From: Methylobacillus flagellatus KT
Lineage (GTDB): Bacteria; Pseudomonadota; Gammaproteobacteria; Burkholderiales; Methylophilaceae
Assembly: GCF_000013705.1 (NCBI RefSeq)
Contig: NC_007947.1
Coordinates: 806,001-870,000 of the forward strand
Direction: 5' to 3'
DNA: 64,000 nt
Shown piece by piece: positions 1-9,184 of this stretch. The notes beneath the pieces are model-generated. The model ran no database searches, was not told the DNA's origin, and was given only the letters and a program-made list of their open reading frames with translations. A program made the position numbers and the translations under genes. How positions within the stretch are numbered: position 1 is the first letter of the stretch; each line of letters opens with the position of its first letter.

Positions 1-217
1 AATACCGTGGATTGATGGCACATATGATTTTCCAACTGAATGGTATTGGAAAGATGGGGTGGTTACTAATAATTTGACTGGAGACAGAGAGTTTCCTTAT
101 TTTCATTTCATGATTTGGAAGAATAAATGGTCAAAATCTAATACATTATCAATGCTTGATCTAAACAATATGCAGGATAGAGTGATTGTGACTGAAAGCG
201 GAATTACTGTGGTGTGA
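1..217 (+). CDS. C-terminal fragment of a polysaccharide-locus protein (5' end outside window)
   Basis: An open frame enters from the left edge and ends with TGA at 215-217, giving about 71 residues. The sequence is rich in Trp, Tyr and Asn and contains WIDGTYDFP and FPYFHFMIWKNKW. A similar aromatic 'YxHFxxWK' tail is what I remember from glycosyltransferase-like proteins of surface-polysaccharide clusters (DUF6625 type), but this is from memory only. The base composition is clearly AT-rich compared with the genes after 1.7 kb. The last 14 bases overlap the end of the convergent glycosyltransferase pseudogene. Function not established; the reading frame itself is well supported. Confidence 0.6.
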   Translation, partial: IPWIDGTYDFPTEWYWKDGVVTNNLTGDREFPYFHFMIWKNKWSKSNTLSMLDLNNMQDRVIVTESGITVV

Positions 218-1728
218 TCTTCTGGTAAATAACAGTGTACTTTTTATTATAGGGGCCATTAAACCGTGCTATTTCTTTATAGTGTGGATACTCAGCCGCA
301 AATGCCTCTTGTTGTTCTGGATGTCTCTTATTAATTCCACCAATCACGACAAATGGTTTAGTAATATTTTTGCCTTTATGAATGGAATCCAACACAAATC
401 TTCCTCCTGATCCTATAAAAGGCGCTCCCGCATAATAGCGTAATCTAGCGCTATCAAAAAATACATCTTGGTTATCAATATGATGTTCTTTCAACCATCG
501 AATGGCATCTTGCTCATGATTGAAGCCAGTAGGCTTGGGCCATAGGTTGGTCAATAAGCCAATTAATATGGATGCTGGAATTACCCATAGAATGGCACGC
601 CCGGCTCGGCTTTTTGGAAACCCAGCTTTATAACGATCAAACAAATATGCCATGTAAAAAGTAGCATAGATCATAAGTATCAGCGCGAGAGCAATGACAT
701 ATCGCCCTGACAGGACAAATACTTTTGTGATAATCAAGAATATATTGATCAGTGAAATCAATATGCCAGCGTTCAATATTGTTTTTACCGGGGGCGTGAC
801 TAACAGTGGTTTAGCAGTAATGGCAAAGACGCTGAGAATCGTATTGACCAAGCCTGTTGCATAAAACACTTTGAAAATGATGATGAAAGCAAAGGTAATT
901 AGCAGGCTAGGCACAGCGAACTCATCTAGGTATTTTCCCAATACGAGCTCTGCCATGATGTTTGCTTGGGTGAACAGTTTCTGGGTGAGTTGTTGATAAA
1001 TATCCAGAGTGAGAATTTCCTGTAATCGGCCTAATTCCGTTGCTTTCAAGCCTAGAATTAATATGGAGGCTAGCAAACCGACAGCTGCAAATATGTTCAA
1101 ACTATGTGCTTGCAGAAATGCTTTGAGTTTCATTGGTCCCGGGGCGGTGAAAAGCACGGCCAGTGGTAGTAGTGCCAGATAGCTGATACCCTCTATCCTG
1201 AATAGGGCGGCGGAGCATCATGCAAATCTGCCATAGCAGAGCATCCCTGATACGGTAGTGCTTGGCGTAGCGGACGAGAAACACCAAGCTGGTCAGGAAG
1301 AAAGCCCAGAAGCCTTGATCACGAAGTAGCATGGTTAGAATGTCGCCCACAATATATTGGGAGCTGAACAGAATCAGTCCTCCCGAGATCAGTGCAGTTT
1401 TGTGCCCTCCAGATTCTCGAATGAGTTGAAGAAAACTTGCTGTAGCAAGTCCAAATAACAGGGTATTCAACACTTGGGCGGAGCAGTGGATATCCAGTCC
1501 GCTTAATTTGTGTACTCCTGCAATGAGAAATGGAAAGAATGGCCATCCCCAGACTTCCATGCCCGCTTTCCACTCCCCGAGGCTGAATAGTCTCGCAGCT
1601 TCAAAATACAGGACAGAATCTCCATTGATCCAGCCATGTTGAATATAGTTAATCCACGATGCAAACAACAGCGCCAGGGCAATGAAAATGAAATGCAGTT
1701 GGCGAATGCTGTATGAGAATAGGCTCAT
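204..1728 (-). pseudogene. Membrane glycosyltransferase (GT39/ArnT-like), broken by a frameshift
   Basis: Two overlapping minus-strand frames make one protein. The N-terminal part (from 1728) has a first membrane helix followed by an extracytoplasmic stretch with NGDSVLYFEAARLFS, typical of polytopic lipid-linked-sugar glycosyltransferases. The C-terminal part (to 204) adds several more membrane helices and a soluble tail. The join is near 1200-1215: the first frame runs out of homology after QICMML, and the other frame resumes as LFRIEGISYLALLPLAVLF. Removing one C from the CTCCGCCGCCC stretch would restore MMLAALFRIEG. Either the gene is inactivated or the base is a sequencing error. Low GC and position suggest the end of an exopolysaccharide cluster. 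Confidence 0.75.
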
Positions 1729-1740
1729 GCGTAATGCCTG

Positions 1741-2781
1741 TTAATTGAGTGTTAGCGTATGAATAATGTGTTTGGGTGAAATTTGTTTCAAGCAGTTCAA
1801 ATGCCCCAGTGGACATTCCCGCTGAAAACACGGGCTGCATTCCAGGCCTAGGTACTCAATCACCGCTTTGCTGCTCATTGGTGGCGTGTGATGCGGATCG
1901 GAAGAGCCGTAGATGGCGATGAGTTTTTTATCGAGCGCGGCGGCGACATGCATGAGGCCTGAGTCGTTGCTGACCACTGCGGTGCATAGCGACATCAGGT
2001 CGATCGCATCTCCTAGTTTGGTTCTGCCACCCAAATCCAGGCATACCATGTTGCTCAGCTGGTTGATTTCTGCGGTGAATGGGACATCTTTCTCTGAGCC
2101 GAACAACCAGACTTGCCATCCGTGGGCATATGCTGCGCGTGCGACCTCGGCATAGTATGCTATCGGCCAACGCTTGGCTTCCCCATACTCTGCCCCTGGG
2201 CACAGGCCTAGCACTGGGGCTTGCGGAACATCAATGTCCATCTTTGTCAGGCAGGCTAGGGCATTTTCCTTACTGGCCACCAGGGTGGGGTTGGGGATTG
2301 CGGATGGAATTGCGGCATCTGGGTTGACGCCGAGGGCGACAAAACGGTCCACAGTCCTTGGCAGTCTGGTTTTGTCGAGAGGGCGGATGTCGTTGAGGAG
2401 GCCATAGCGCATTTCTCCGAGGAAGCCGGTACGCCGCTTGATGCCGCTGGCAGCGGGGAGGATGGCCGATTTAAGGGAGTTGGTGAGCATGATGGATTGT
2501 GTGTAATGCCTATCCTTCAAGCGGCGGCCAAAGCGGATACGTTCCCTCAATGCCAGCTGGCCATGCTTGAATGGCAGGGGAATGGCGGCATCGACTTCCG
2601 GCATGCGCTCCAGCAGCGGTAGTGTCCACCCAGGCGCCGCAACTTCGATGATGCAGTCAGGTTTTTGCTGTTTGAGTATCTTGAACAGGCTTTGTGCCAG
2701 TACCATGTCGCCCACCCAGGAAGGGCCCATGATGAGGATTTTGTCTTGCTGGGTATTGGTCACCTGGCGAACCTCAGCCAT
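1741..2781 (-). CDS. waaF: ADP-heptose:LPS heptosyltransferase II
   Basis: Glycosyltransferase family 9 enzyme that adds the second L-glycero-D-manno-heptose to the inner core of lipopolysaccharide at the inner face of the cytoplasmic membrane. The 346-residue length is normal. The N-terminal ILIMGPSWVGDMVLAQSL and the C-terminal donor-binding stretch VVSNDSGLMHVAAAL followed by IAIYGSSDPHHTPP are the usual WaaF signatures; CSPCFQRECPLGHLNCL near the end is also characteristic. The start ATG at 2781 abuts the stop of hldE, so it is the last certain gene of the heptose operon. The next gene, a glycosyltransferase pseudogene, begins 12 bases further on. Confidence 0.95.
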   Translation of the reverse strand: MAEVRQVTNTQQDKILIMGPSWVGDMVLAQSLFKILKQQKPDCIIEVAAPGWTLPLLERMPEVDAAIPLPFKHGQLALRERIRFGRRLKDRHYTQSIMLTNSLKSAILPAASGIKRRTGFLGEMRYGLLNDIRPLDKTRLPRTVDRFVALGVNPDAAIPSAIPNPTLVASKENALACLTKMDIDVPQAPVLGLCPGAEYGEAKRWPIAYYAEVARAAYAHGWQVWLFGSEKDVPFTAEINQLSNMVCLDLGGRTKLGDAIDLMSLCTAVVSNDSGLMHVAAALDKKLIAIYGSSDPHHTPPMSSKAVIEYLGLECSPCFQRECPLGHLNCLKQISPKHIIHTLTLN

Positions 2782-4247
2782 CAGGATGCAAGTTTGCGGA
2801 TGATATTGCTAGTGCTGCGCCCGGGTACGACGTCAATCAATGCGACTTTTCCGCCCCAGGATTTGACTTCTGCACCACCCACTACTTGGTCTTCTGTGTA
2901 GTCACTGCCCTTGGCGATGACGTCGGGACGGATGGCGTTGATCAAATCAATTGGCGTGTCTTCGTCAAACAGGATGACGGCGTCCACGGACTCGAGCGCG
3001 GCAAGCACGCGAGCCCGATCCTGTTCATGGATCACCGGGCGGCTTGGGCCTTTCAATGCGCTCACCGAGCGGTCCGTGTTGAGGCCTAACACTAGTCGGT
3101 CTCCGGTATTCCGGGCTGCCTCCAGATAGGTCACATGCCCGGCATGCAGCAGGTCGAAGCAGCCGTTGGTAAAGACGATGCGCTCGCCTTGATGTCGCCA
3201 GTTTTGCACGCGAGCCAGCAGGCTGTCCAGATTGCATACCTTGTCTGCCTGTGCGGCGGATTGCTGGGATTGCAGCTCCTGTTCAAGCTCTGCCTTGTTG
3301 ATCGGCACCGTGCCGACCTTGCCCACCACAATGCCTGCCGCGATGTTGGCAAGCTCGATCGCATCGTGCAAGGGGAGGCCATGTGCCAAGCCTGCGGTAA
3401 GTGTAGCAATCACGGTGTCGCCAGCACCTGAAACGTCATAGACCTGGCGCGCAGTGGCTGCCAGATGTGCGCTGCCCTGACGGTCCAGGACCGTGATGCC
3501 TTCCTCGCCGCGGGTAACGGCGAGAAAGTCGAGTTTCAGCGTATGGCGCAATTGTTCTGCAGCAGCAAGCAATGCCTGGTCGTCATGCGGGGCAACATGG
3601 CAGGCTTCGGCGGTTTCGCGTTTATTCGGGGTCAGGCCGGTTGCACCGTGGTATTTGCTGTAGTCGCGCCCCTTGGGGTCAACCAGCACCGGGATGCCGG
3701 AGGCCGTGGCTTGTGCGATGATGGACTGGCACAGGGTTTCACTCAGCACCCCCTTGGCATAGTCGGAGAGAATGATGGCCGCAGGCCTATCAGTCAGTGC
3801 TGCGGCGATGGCGGTTTGCAGGGCCAGTTGTTCTTCTGCTGACAATGCTGCGGCATCCTCCTGGTCCAGGCGCATCATTTGCTGGTGTCCACCCAAGATG
3901 CGGGTCTTGGTAATGGTGGGCCTGCATGCGCTGCAGTGAATGTGCTGCGTATCTGCGCCGATATCATGCATTAATCCGAGCAGCGTCTCTGCTTCGGCAT
4001 CCTGACCGATGACTCCCGCGATCCTGGTTTTGATTCCGAGTCCTGCCAGGTTAGCCGCTACATTGGCTGCGCCACCGGCACGCTCATCCTGGGACTTGAG
4101 TAATACAACGGGCACCGGCGCTTCCGGCGATATACGTTGTACATCGCCAAATAGGTAGCGGTCCAGCATGAGGTCGCCGACGACCAGTATCCACACTGGG
4201 TCGTGTCCGAAATGGTGCTGAATGGTATCGAGGAAGGACTCGCGCAT
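2781..4247 (-). CDS. hldE: Bifunctional heptose-7-phosphate kinase / heptose-1-phosphate adenylyltransferase
   Basis: Makes the ADP-heptose donor: it phosphorylates D-glycero-beta-D-manno-heptose 7-phosphate and later transfers AMP to the 1-phosphate. The 488 residues hold a ribokinase-family domain (about 1-330, with GDLMLDRYLFGDVQRISPEAP and the anion-hole DVSGAGDTVIATL) and a nucleotidyltransferase domain (about 350-488, with FTNGCFDLLHAGHVTYL carrying the HxGH motif). Both domains look complete, so the enzyme should be bifunctional as in E. coli. It lies between gmhA and waaF and overlaps the waaF start by one base. Confidence 0.96.
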   Translation of the reverse strand: MRESFLDTIQHHFGHDPVWILVVGDLMLDRYLFGDVQRISPEAPVPVVLLKSQDERAGGAANVAANLAGLGIKTRIAGVIGQDAEAETLLGLMHDIGADTQHIHCSACRPTITKTRILGGHQQMMRLDQEDAAALSAEEQLALQTAIAAALTDRPAAIILSDYAKGVLSETLCQSIIAQATASGIPVLVDPKGRDYSKYHGATGLTPNKRETAEACHVAPHDDQALLAAAEQLRHTLKLDFLAVTRGEEGITVLDRQGSAHLAATARQVYDVSGAGDTVIATLTAGLAHGLPLHDAIELANIAAGIVVGKVGTVPINKAELEQELQSQQSAAQADKVCNLDSLLARVQNWRHQGERIVFTNGCFDLLHAGHVTYLEAARNTGDRLVLGLNTDRSVSALKGPSRPVIHEQDRARVLAALESVDAVILFDEDTPIDLINAIRPDVIAKGSDYTEDQVVGGAEVKSWGGKVALIDVVPGRSTSNIIRKLAS

Positions 4248-4269
4248 ATGAATTGAGGATAATGAAATG

Positions 4270-4851
4270 TCAGTCGGCTTCGACCAGATCGCACAGGCTG
4301 TGCCCGATCAGAATGTGGGCTTCTTGGATGCGTGGGGTGTCACTGGTTGGCATGGTCAGCACATGATCGCAAAGACTCGCCAGCTTGCCGCCGCTCCCGC
4401 CTGTCATGGCGACGGTAACGGCGCCGATTTCACGTGCTTTTTCGATGCCAAGCACCACATTGCGGCTATTGCCCGAGGTGGAAAAGCCAATCACGAGGTC
4501 TATTGGCAAGCACAGCGCTTCCACTTGGCGGGAAAATATGAAGTCAAAACCGTAGTCGTTGCCAACCGAAGTGAGGATGGAAGTGTCAGTGGTCAAGGCG
4601 ATGGCGGGTAAACCCCGGCGCTCCTTCTTGTAGCGTCCGACAATCTCAGCGGCGATATGCTGGCTGTCCGCGGCACTGCCGCCGTTGCCGAACAGCAGTA
4701 TCTTGCCACCTTTGGCCAGGCAGGCGCGCATTGCCTGCGCGACGTCGGCAATGCTCGGGAGCAGTGGCTCCAGCGCCGCTATGACGGCTTGGTGTTCAGC
4801 GAAAGCCTGTTTCAGGGTTGCGACAGCGTTCAAGGTATTCTCCTGGCCCAT
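4270..4851 (-). CDS. gmhA: Sedoheptulose-7-phosphate isomerase
   Basis: First committed step of heptose synthesis: sedoheptulose 7-phosphate to D-glycero-D-manno-heptose 7-phosphate, in the cytoplasm. It is a SIS-domain protein of 193 residues, the usual size. Recognisable motifs are [37 protein letters not shown] and the sugar-phosphate loop [10 protein letters not shown]. It starts one base after the hldD stop codon and precedes hldE, so the full pathway from sedoheptulose 7-phosphate is encoded in one operon, except for the heptose bisphosphate phosphatase gmhB, which I do not see in this window. Confidence 0.95.
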   Translation of the reverse strand: MGQENTLNAVATLKQAFAEHQAVIAALEPLLPSIADVAQAMRACLAKGGKILLFGNGGSAADSQHIAAEIVGRYKKERRGLPAIALTTDTSILTSVGNDYGFDFIFSRQVEALCLPIDLVIGFSTSGNSRNVVLGIEKAREIGAVTVAMTGGSGGKLASLCDHVLTMPTSDTPRIQEAHILIGHSLCDLVEAD

Positions 4852-4852
4852 T

Positions 4853-5833
4853 TCAGCAATAAGGGTCTGTTTGCATCAGGTATTGCTGGACATAGTCCTG
4901 CACGCCTTGCTCCAAGGTTTGGAAGGGAGCGGTATAGCCTGTATTGCGTAGCTTGCTGATATTGGCCTGTGTGAAGTATTGGTACTTGCCCATGAGGTCC
5001 TGTGGCATGTCGATGTATTCAATACTGGGTTCGCGCCCCATACTGATCATGACTGCGCTGGCTAGGTCTCTGAAGGCGCGCGCTTCACCCGTACCGATAT
5101 TGAACAGGCCGGAATGCTGGGGTTGTTCGAGGAAGTGCGCCATCACGGCAACCGCATCCTTCACATAGATAAAGTCACGCAATTGCATGCCATCCTCGAA
5201 GCCGGGCTTGTGGCTCTTGAACAGCTTGACATTGCCTTGCTCGCGGACTTGATTGAACGTGTGAAAGGCGACACTGGCCATGCGTTCCTTGTGATATTCA
5301 TTCGGGCCGTATACATTGAAGAACTTGAACCCGCACCACTGGGGCGGCGTTGCCAGCCCTTCGCTGGATTGGCGCAATACCCACTGGTCGAAAAACTGTT
5401 TTGAATAGCCATATCCATTCAGGGGACGCAACTGGTCTATGGCCGACTCTTCGTCATCGTAGCCGAACTCACCCCCGCCATAGGTTGCAGCGGAACTTGC
5501 GTAGAGGAATGGCACCTCATTCTCAGCACACCACGTCCACAGCAATTGGCTATAGCGGATATTGTCCTGTACCAGCTTGTTGAAATCGCGTTCCGTGGTG
5601 GCGCTGATGGCACCCATATGGATGATGGCATCTATCTTGCCGATCTTGGGCAGCCAGGTAAGCAGCTCGTCCTTGTCCAGGTAATTGGCATAACGGCGAT
5701 GGCAAAGGTTTTGCCATTGCTCAGGGTGGGCAATGCGGTCTACGATCACGATATCGTCGCGTTGCAGCACGGTATTGAGATGCCAGGCCATCATGCTGCC
5801 TATCATGCCTGCGCCGCCAGTGATGACTATCAT
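4853..5833 (-). CDS. hldD: ADP-L-glycero-D-manno-heptose 6-epimerase
   Basis: Short-chain dehydrogenase/epimerase that converts ADP-D-glycero-D-manno-heptose to the L,D form used by the heptosyltransferases. It begins with the dinucleotide-binding glycine motif [17 protein letters not shown] and carries a Ser-Tyr-Lys active site in [15 protein letters not shown]. Substrate-binding [14 protein letters not shown] is the typical HldD sequence. Length is 326 residues. ATG at 5833 has a modest GGA ribosome site. This is the first gene of the operon; the 109 bases to hemH have no obvious terminator or promoter that I can defend. Confidence 0.95.
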   Translation of the reverse strand: MIVITGGAGMIGSMMAWHLNTVLQRDDIVIVDRIAHPEQWQNLCHRRYANYLDKDELLTWLPKIGKIDAIIHMGAISATTERDFNKLVQDNIRYSQLLWTWCAENEVPFLYASSAATYGGGEFGYDDEESAIDQLRPLNGYGYSKQFFDQWVLRQSSEGLATPPQWCGFKFFNVYGPNEYHKERMASVAFHTFNQVREQGNVKLFKSHKPGFEDGMQLRDFIYVKDAVAVMAHFLEQPQHSGLFNIGTGEARAFRDLASAVMISMGREPSIEYIDMPQDLMGKYQYFTQANISKLRNTGYTAPFQTLEQGVQDYVQQYLMQTDPYC

Positions 5834-5942
5834 TATTTGAATCCGTTTCTAGCTAATCTGAGAGTATAACAAAAGCCAGTTCCTTCTTGGGCAGGCAGCG
5901 ATACATCACCGGGAAGAAAGAAATGCGTGGGGCTTCCGAAAC

Positions 5943-6977
5943 TCAACGCCGGGTTACCCAACCTTGCAGATTGTCCAGGGCGATTTCACGCATGGCTTTT
6001 ATCCAGGTGTCGTTGTCATTCAGGGCTGGAATGTAATGGTACTCTCCACCTCCACCTTCGAGAAATAGGCTTTTCCCCTCCATGGCAATCTCCTCTAGGG
6101 TCTCCAGGCAATCGCTGGAAAAGCCCGGGCATACGACATCCACGCGGCGTAGTTTCTGTTTGCCCAGTGCCTGGATGGAAGGTGCAAAATAAGGCTGCAG
6201 CCATTCTGCTGTGCCAAACCGGGATTGGAATGCAATCATGTATTGGTCTTCCTCGAGGCCCAATGCCTGGGCGACCAATTTTCCACTTGTCTGGCACTGG
6301 TCGTAATAAGGGTCACCCAAGTCGTAGGTGCGGCGGGGGACACCATGGAAGCTCATGACCAGCTTTTCCGGTTTGCCATGTTGCTGCCAATAGAGCCGGA
6401 TGCTTTTGGCGACTGCATGGATATAGGCCGGATGGTCGTGATAGTCACGTATGGTACGGATTTCCGGCATGTTGCGTGTGCGGATCAGCGTGCGCATTGC
6501 TTCATCAAGTGCAGAGGCGCTGCTACTTGCCGCATATTGCGGATAAAGTGGGAACAGCAAAATACGGTTGCAATTCTTTGCTTTGAGCTTGCCGAGCGCC
6601 GATGCTATCGACGGGGAGCCGTAACGCATGCCCAGCTCAACAGCATATGGCGAGGATATTGCCTCGTGGAGATAGCCTTCCAGCAGTCTGGCTTGCTTCT
6701 GGCTGTTCACCATCAGGGGGGGGCCTTCCTTATCCCAGATTGTGGCATATTTATGTGCCGATTGCCGTGGACGCAGTACCAGGATGACGCCGTTGAGGAT
6801 GAACCACCAGAGGGGGCGGGGCAGCTCAATGACGCGGCGGTCGCTGAGGAATTGCCTTAAATAAGGTCGCAAGGCTTTGGCGGTGGGGGCTTCGGGCGTG
6901 CCCAGGTTCATGACTAGGATGCCGGTACGCTCAGGCTCCTGGGTGGGAATGCTCGGTTCTTTCAGGTAATAAGCCAT
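5943..6977 (-). CDS. hemH: Ferrochelatase
   Basis: Inserts Fe2+ into protoporphyrin IX, the last step of haem synthesis. The 344 residues include the metal/porphyrin-binding SFHGVPRRTYDLGDPYYDQC with the conserved His, the FQSRFG motif, and the signature CPGFSSDCLETLEEIAMEG. The N-terminus (GILVMNLGTPEAP) is typical. It lies 75 bases downstream of hrcA on the same strand; no functional link is evident. Confidence 0.96.
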   Translation of the reverse strand: MAYYLKEPSIPTQEPERTGILVMNLGTPEAPTAKALRPYLRQFLSDRRVIELPRPLWWFILNGVILVLRPRQSAHKYATIWDKEGPPLMVNSQKQARLLEGYLHEAISSPYAVELGMRYGSPSIASALGKLKAKNCNRILLFPLYPQYAASSSASALDEAMRTLIRTRNMPEIRTIRDYHDHPAYIHAVAKSIRLYWQQHGKPEKLVMSFHGVPRRTYDLGDPYYDQCQTSGKLVAQALGLEEDQYMIAFQSRFGTAEWLQPYFAPSIQALGKQKLRRVDVVCPGFSSDCLETLEEIAMEGKSLFLEGGGGEYHYIPALNDNDTWIKAMREIALDNLQGWVTRR

Positions 6978-7052
6978 GCCATTTCCTTTGGTTGGGCAGA
7001 GGATTGCTGTCGTTGATTGTCCGCGGTCATGCTGCGGGCTGGGCTGGCATAC

Positions 7053-8072
7053 TCAATGGTTGTTGGACAAAGCATTAGATAGCAGTTTTGCCGTAATGTC
7101 CACAATGGGGATCACGCGCTCGTAAGCCATGCGCGTCGGGCCGATCACGCCCAGCGTGCCGATGGTCTGCCCGTTGGTTTCGTAGGGTGCTGTCACCATG
7201 CTGCACTCATCCAGCGGCAGATAGCCTGATTCCCCCCCGATGAAAATCTGGACCCCACTGGCTTTCTGGCTTTGATCCAGCAGCTGCATGAGCGAAGTGC
7301 GGTGCTCGAACATCTCGAACAGTTTGCGTAGGGAGCTGACGTTGGTGGAGAGGTCCTGCACATCCAGAAGATTGCGCTTACCGGCAATGACGACGCCATC
7401 CTTGTTGTCCGCTGTTTTGCTGCTGGCCTCCAGGGCGGCTGCCATCAGGCGGGTCATATCGGATTGCATTTGCTTCAGCTCTTCATGCAGCTTCTGTTTC
7501 ACCTCGTCCAGCGTATTGCCTGCGTAGTGCTGATTGAAGAAGTTGCTCGCCTGTGTCAGGTCTGAAGCGCTATAAGGCTTCTCGGCAAGAATGATGCGGT
7601 TTTGCACTGCGCCGTCCGTCGTGACGATGATGACCAGGATGCGTTTTTCAGAAAGGGGCAGGAATTCCAAATGGCGGAAAGCAGCGCCCTGACGCTTGGG
7701 GATCATGACCAGGCCGGCAAAGTGCGTCAGACTGGAGAGGAGTTCCGCAGCCTTGTTGATGAGTTCCTGGGGGTCTGGTGAAGACAGTACATTTTCCAGT
7801 TTGCGGATTTCCTGGTTCTGCAGCGGCTGCACAGTGAGCAATGTATCGACGAACAGACGGTAACCCCGCTGGGTGGGAATCCGGCCGGCAGAGGTGTGTG
7901 GGCTGGCGATAAAGCCATGATCCTCCAGTTCTGACATGATATTGCGGATCGATGCGGGACTGAGGTCCAGCCCGGAGGCTACTGACAGTTTGCGTGAGCC
8001 AACGGGCTGACCGTCACTGATGTAGTGCTCTATCAGGGTCTTCAGCAATATCTGGGCGCGTTTGTCTAGCAT
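7053..8072 (-). CDS. hrcA: Heat-inducible transcription repressor HrcA
   Basis: Winged-helix repressor of chaperone operons. The N-terminus LDKRAQILLKTLIEHYISDG followed by QPVGSRKLS and the helix-turn-helix LSPASIRNIMSELEDHGFI identify it; the rest is the GAF-like effector domain that senses GroEL. Length 339 residues. HrcA normally binds CIRCE elements (TTAGCACTC-N9-GAGTGCTAA). I find none near this gene, so its targets must lie elsewhere. It is divergent from nadK, a common arrangement in proteobacteria. Confidence 0.95.
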   Translation of the reverse strand: MLDKRAQILLKTLIEHYISDGQPVGSRKLSVASGLDLSPASIRNIMSELEDHGFIASPHTSAGRIPTQRGYRLFVDTLLTVQPLQNQEIRKLENVLSSPDPQELINKAAELLSSLTHFAGLVMIPKRQGAAFRHLEFLPLSEKRILVIIVTTDGAVQNRIILAEKPYSASDLTQASNFFNQHYAGNTLDEVKQKLHEELKQMQSDMTRLMAAALEASSKTADNKDGVVIAGKRNLLDVQDLSTNVSSLRKLFEMFEHRTSLMQLLDQSQKASGVQIFIGGESGYLPLDECSMVTAPYETNGQTIGTLGVIGPTRMAYERVIPIVDITAKLLSNALSNNH

Positions 8073-8225
8073 ATGCGTAATAAATGAGGGTGTGTCATTG
8101 TGAATTCAATGCATGCCGACAGGCTATATTTAATAGAAAATTATCCGATACAGCTGAACCTCGCGCAATGTATTATTGATTGTGACGAGCGGCAAGGGTT
8201 TTAAGCGCCAACCTTCTATGATTTA

Positions 8226-9098
8226 ATGCCAGCCATGAAAAGCGCCTTCCAAACAGTGGCATTGATCGGCAAGTACATGAACCCGGAAACCCGGGAGCAG
8301 ATTCTTTCCTTGGCGCGTTTCCTTGGCGAGCGCCATATCGGTGTGTTCATCGAGGAGAAGACGGCGCAGCACTCCAGCATCAAGGGTTATACCACGCTGC
8401 AGATGAACGCCATAGGCGCTTATGCCGACCTGGCGATCGTGCTGGGAGGTGATGGCACGATGCTGACAGTGGCGCGGGCCCTGGTGGATTACAAAATTCC
8501 GCTGGTTGGTGTCAATCGCGGCCGTTTTGGCTTCCTGACCGATATCAATTCGGATCATATGCTGGAAAGCGTGGCCGCGATATTGGATGGTATGTTTGAT
8601 ACCGAGCAGCGCATCTTGCTCGAGGCATGCATCGTTCGGGAAGGCAGGACGGTGGCGCAAGGGTATGCCTTGAATGATGTGGTCGTGAACAAGAACGGGC
8701 TGGCGCGCCTGATCGAGCTGGAAATTCATATTGACGGGCATTTCGTGCAAAGGCAGCGCTCGGACGGCTTGATCGTTGCGACGCCGACCGGCACGACCGC
8801 TTATTCACTTTCCGCGGGGGGCCCCATACTGTACCCCACGCTGGATGCGATTGCCCTGGTTCCCATTTGTCCCCATACACTAAGTAACCGTCCAATTGCC
8901 ATCAGCAGTGCCAGCCAGGTATCGATTCAGGTGGTACATGCCGAGGATGCCAGCGTGCATCTGGACGGGCAAATGAAAATGGCATTGCAGCCCGGCGACC
9001 ATGTGCAGGTCAAGCGTGCGAAAAACACCATCACCTTGCTGCATCCGCCGGGGCATAACCATTATGATGTCCTGCGTGAAAAGCTGCATTGGGGCTAG
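8226..9098 (+). CDS. nadK: NAD kinase
   Basis: Phosphorylates NAD to NADP with ATP. It contains the GGDGT motif (VLGGDGTML), the NAD-binding DGLIVATPTGTTAYSLSAGG, and LSNRPI near the C-terminus. Length 290 residues. Two in-frame ATGs exist at 8226 and 8235 (MPAM); neither has a convincing ribosome site, so the start is uncertain by three residues. It is divergent from hrcA and 86 bases upstream of recN, the order found in many beta- and gammaproteobacteria. Confidence 0.95.
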   Translation: MPAMKSAFQTVALIGKYMNPETREQILSLARFLGERHIGVFIEEKTAQHSSIKGYTTLQMNAIGAYADLAIVLGGDGTMLTVARALVDYKIPLVGVNRGRFGFLTDINSDHMLESVAAILDGMFDTEQRILLEACIVREGRTVAQGYALNDVVVNKNGLARLIELEIHIDGHFVQRQRSDGLIVATPTGTTAYSLSAGGPILYPTLDAIALVPICPHTLSNRPIAISSASQVSIQVVHAEDASVHLDGQMKMALQPGDHVQVKRAKNTITLLHPPGHNHYDVLREKLHWG

Positions 9099-9184
9099 GC
9101 ATGATCATGGCAACTATGCGGCCGCAATGCCTGGGTGACGTGCCAGCCCGTCCTTCGCCATTTTACTGTGAACATACCTGACCT

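Noticed and set aside
8073..8225. Search for a CIRCE element at hrcA
   Set aside because: No TTAGCACTC-N9-GAGTGCTAA-like repeat found.
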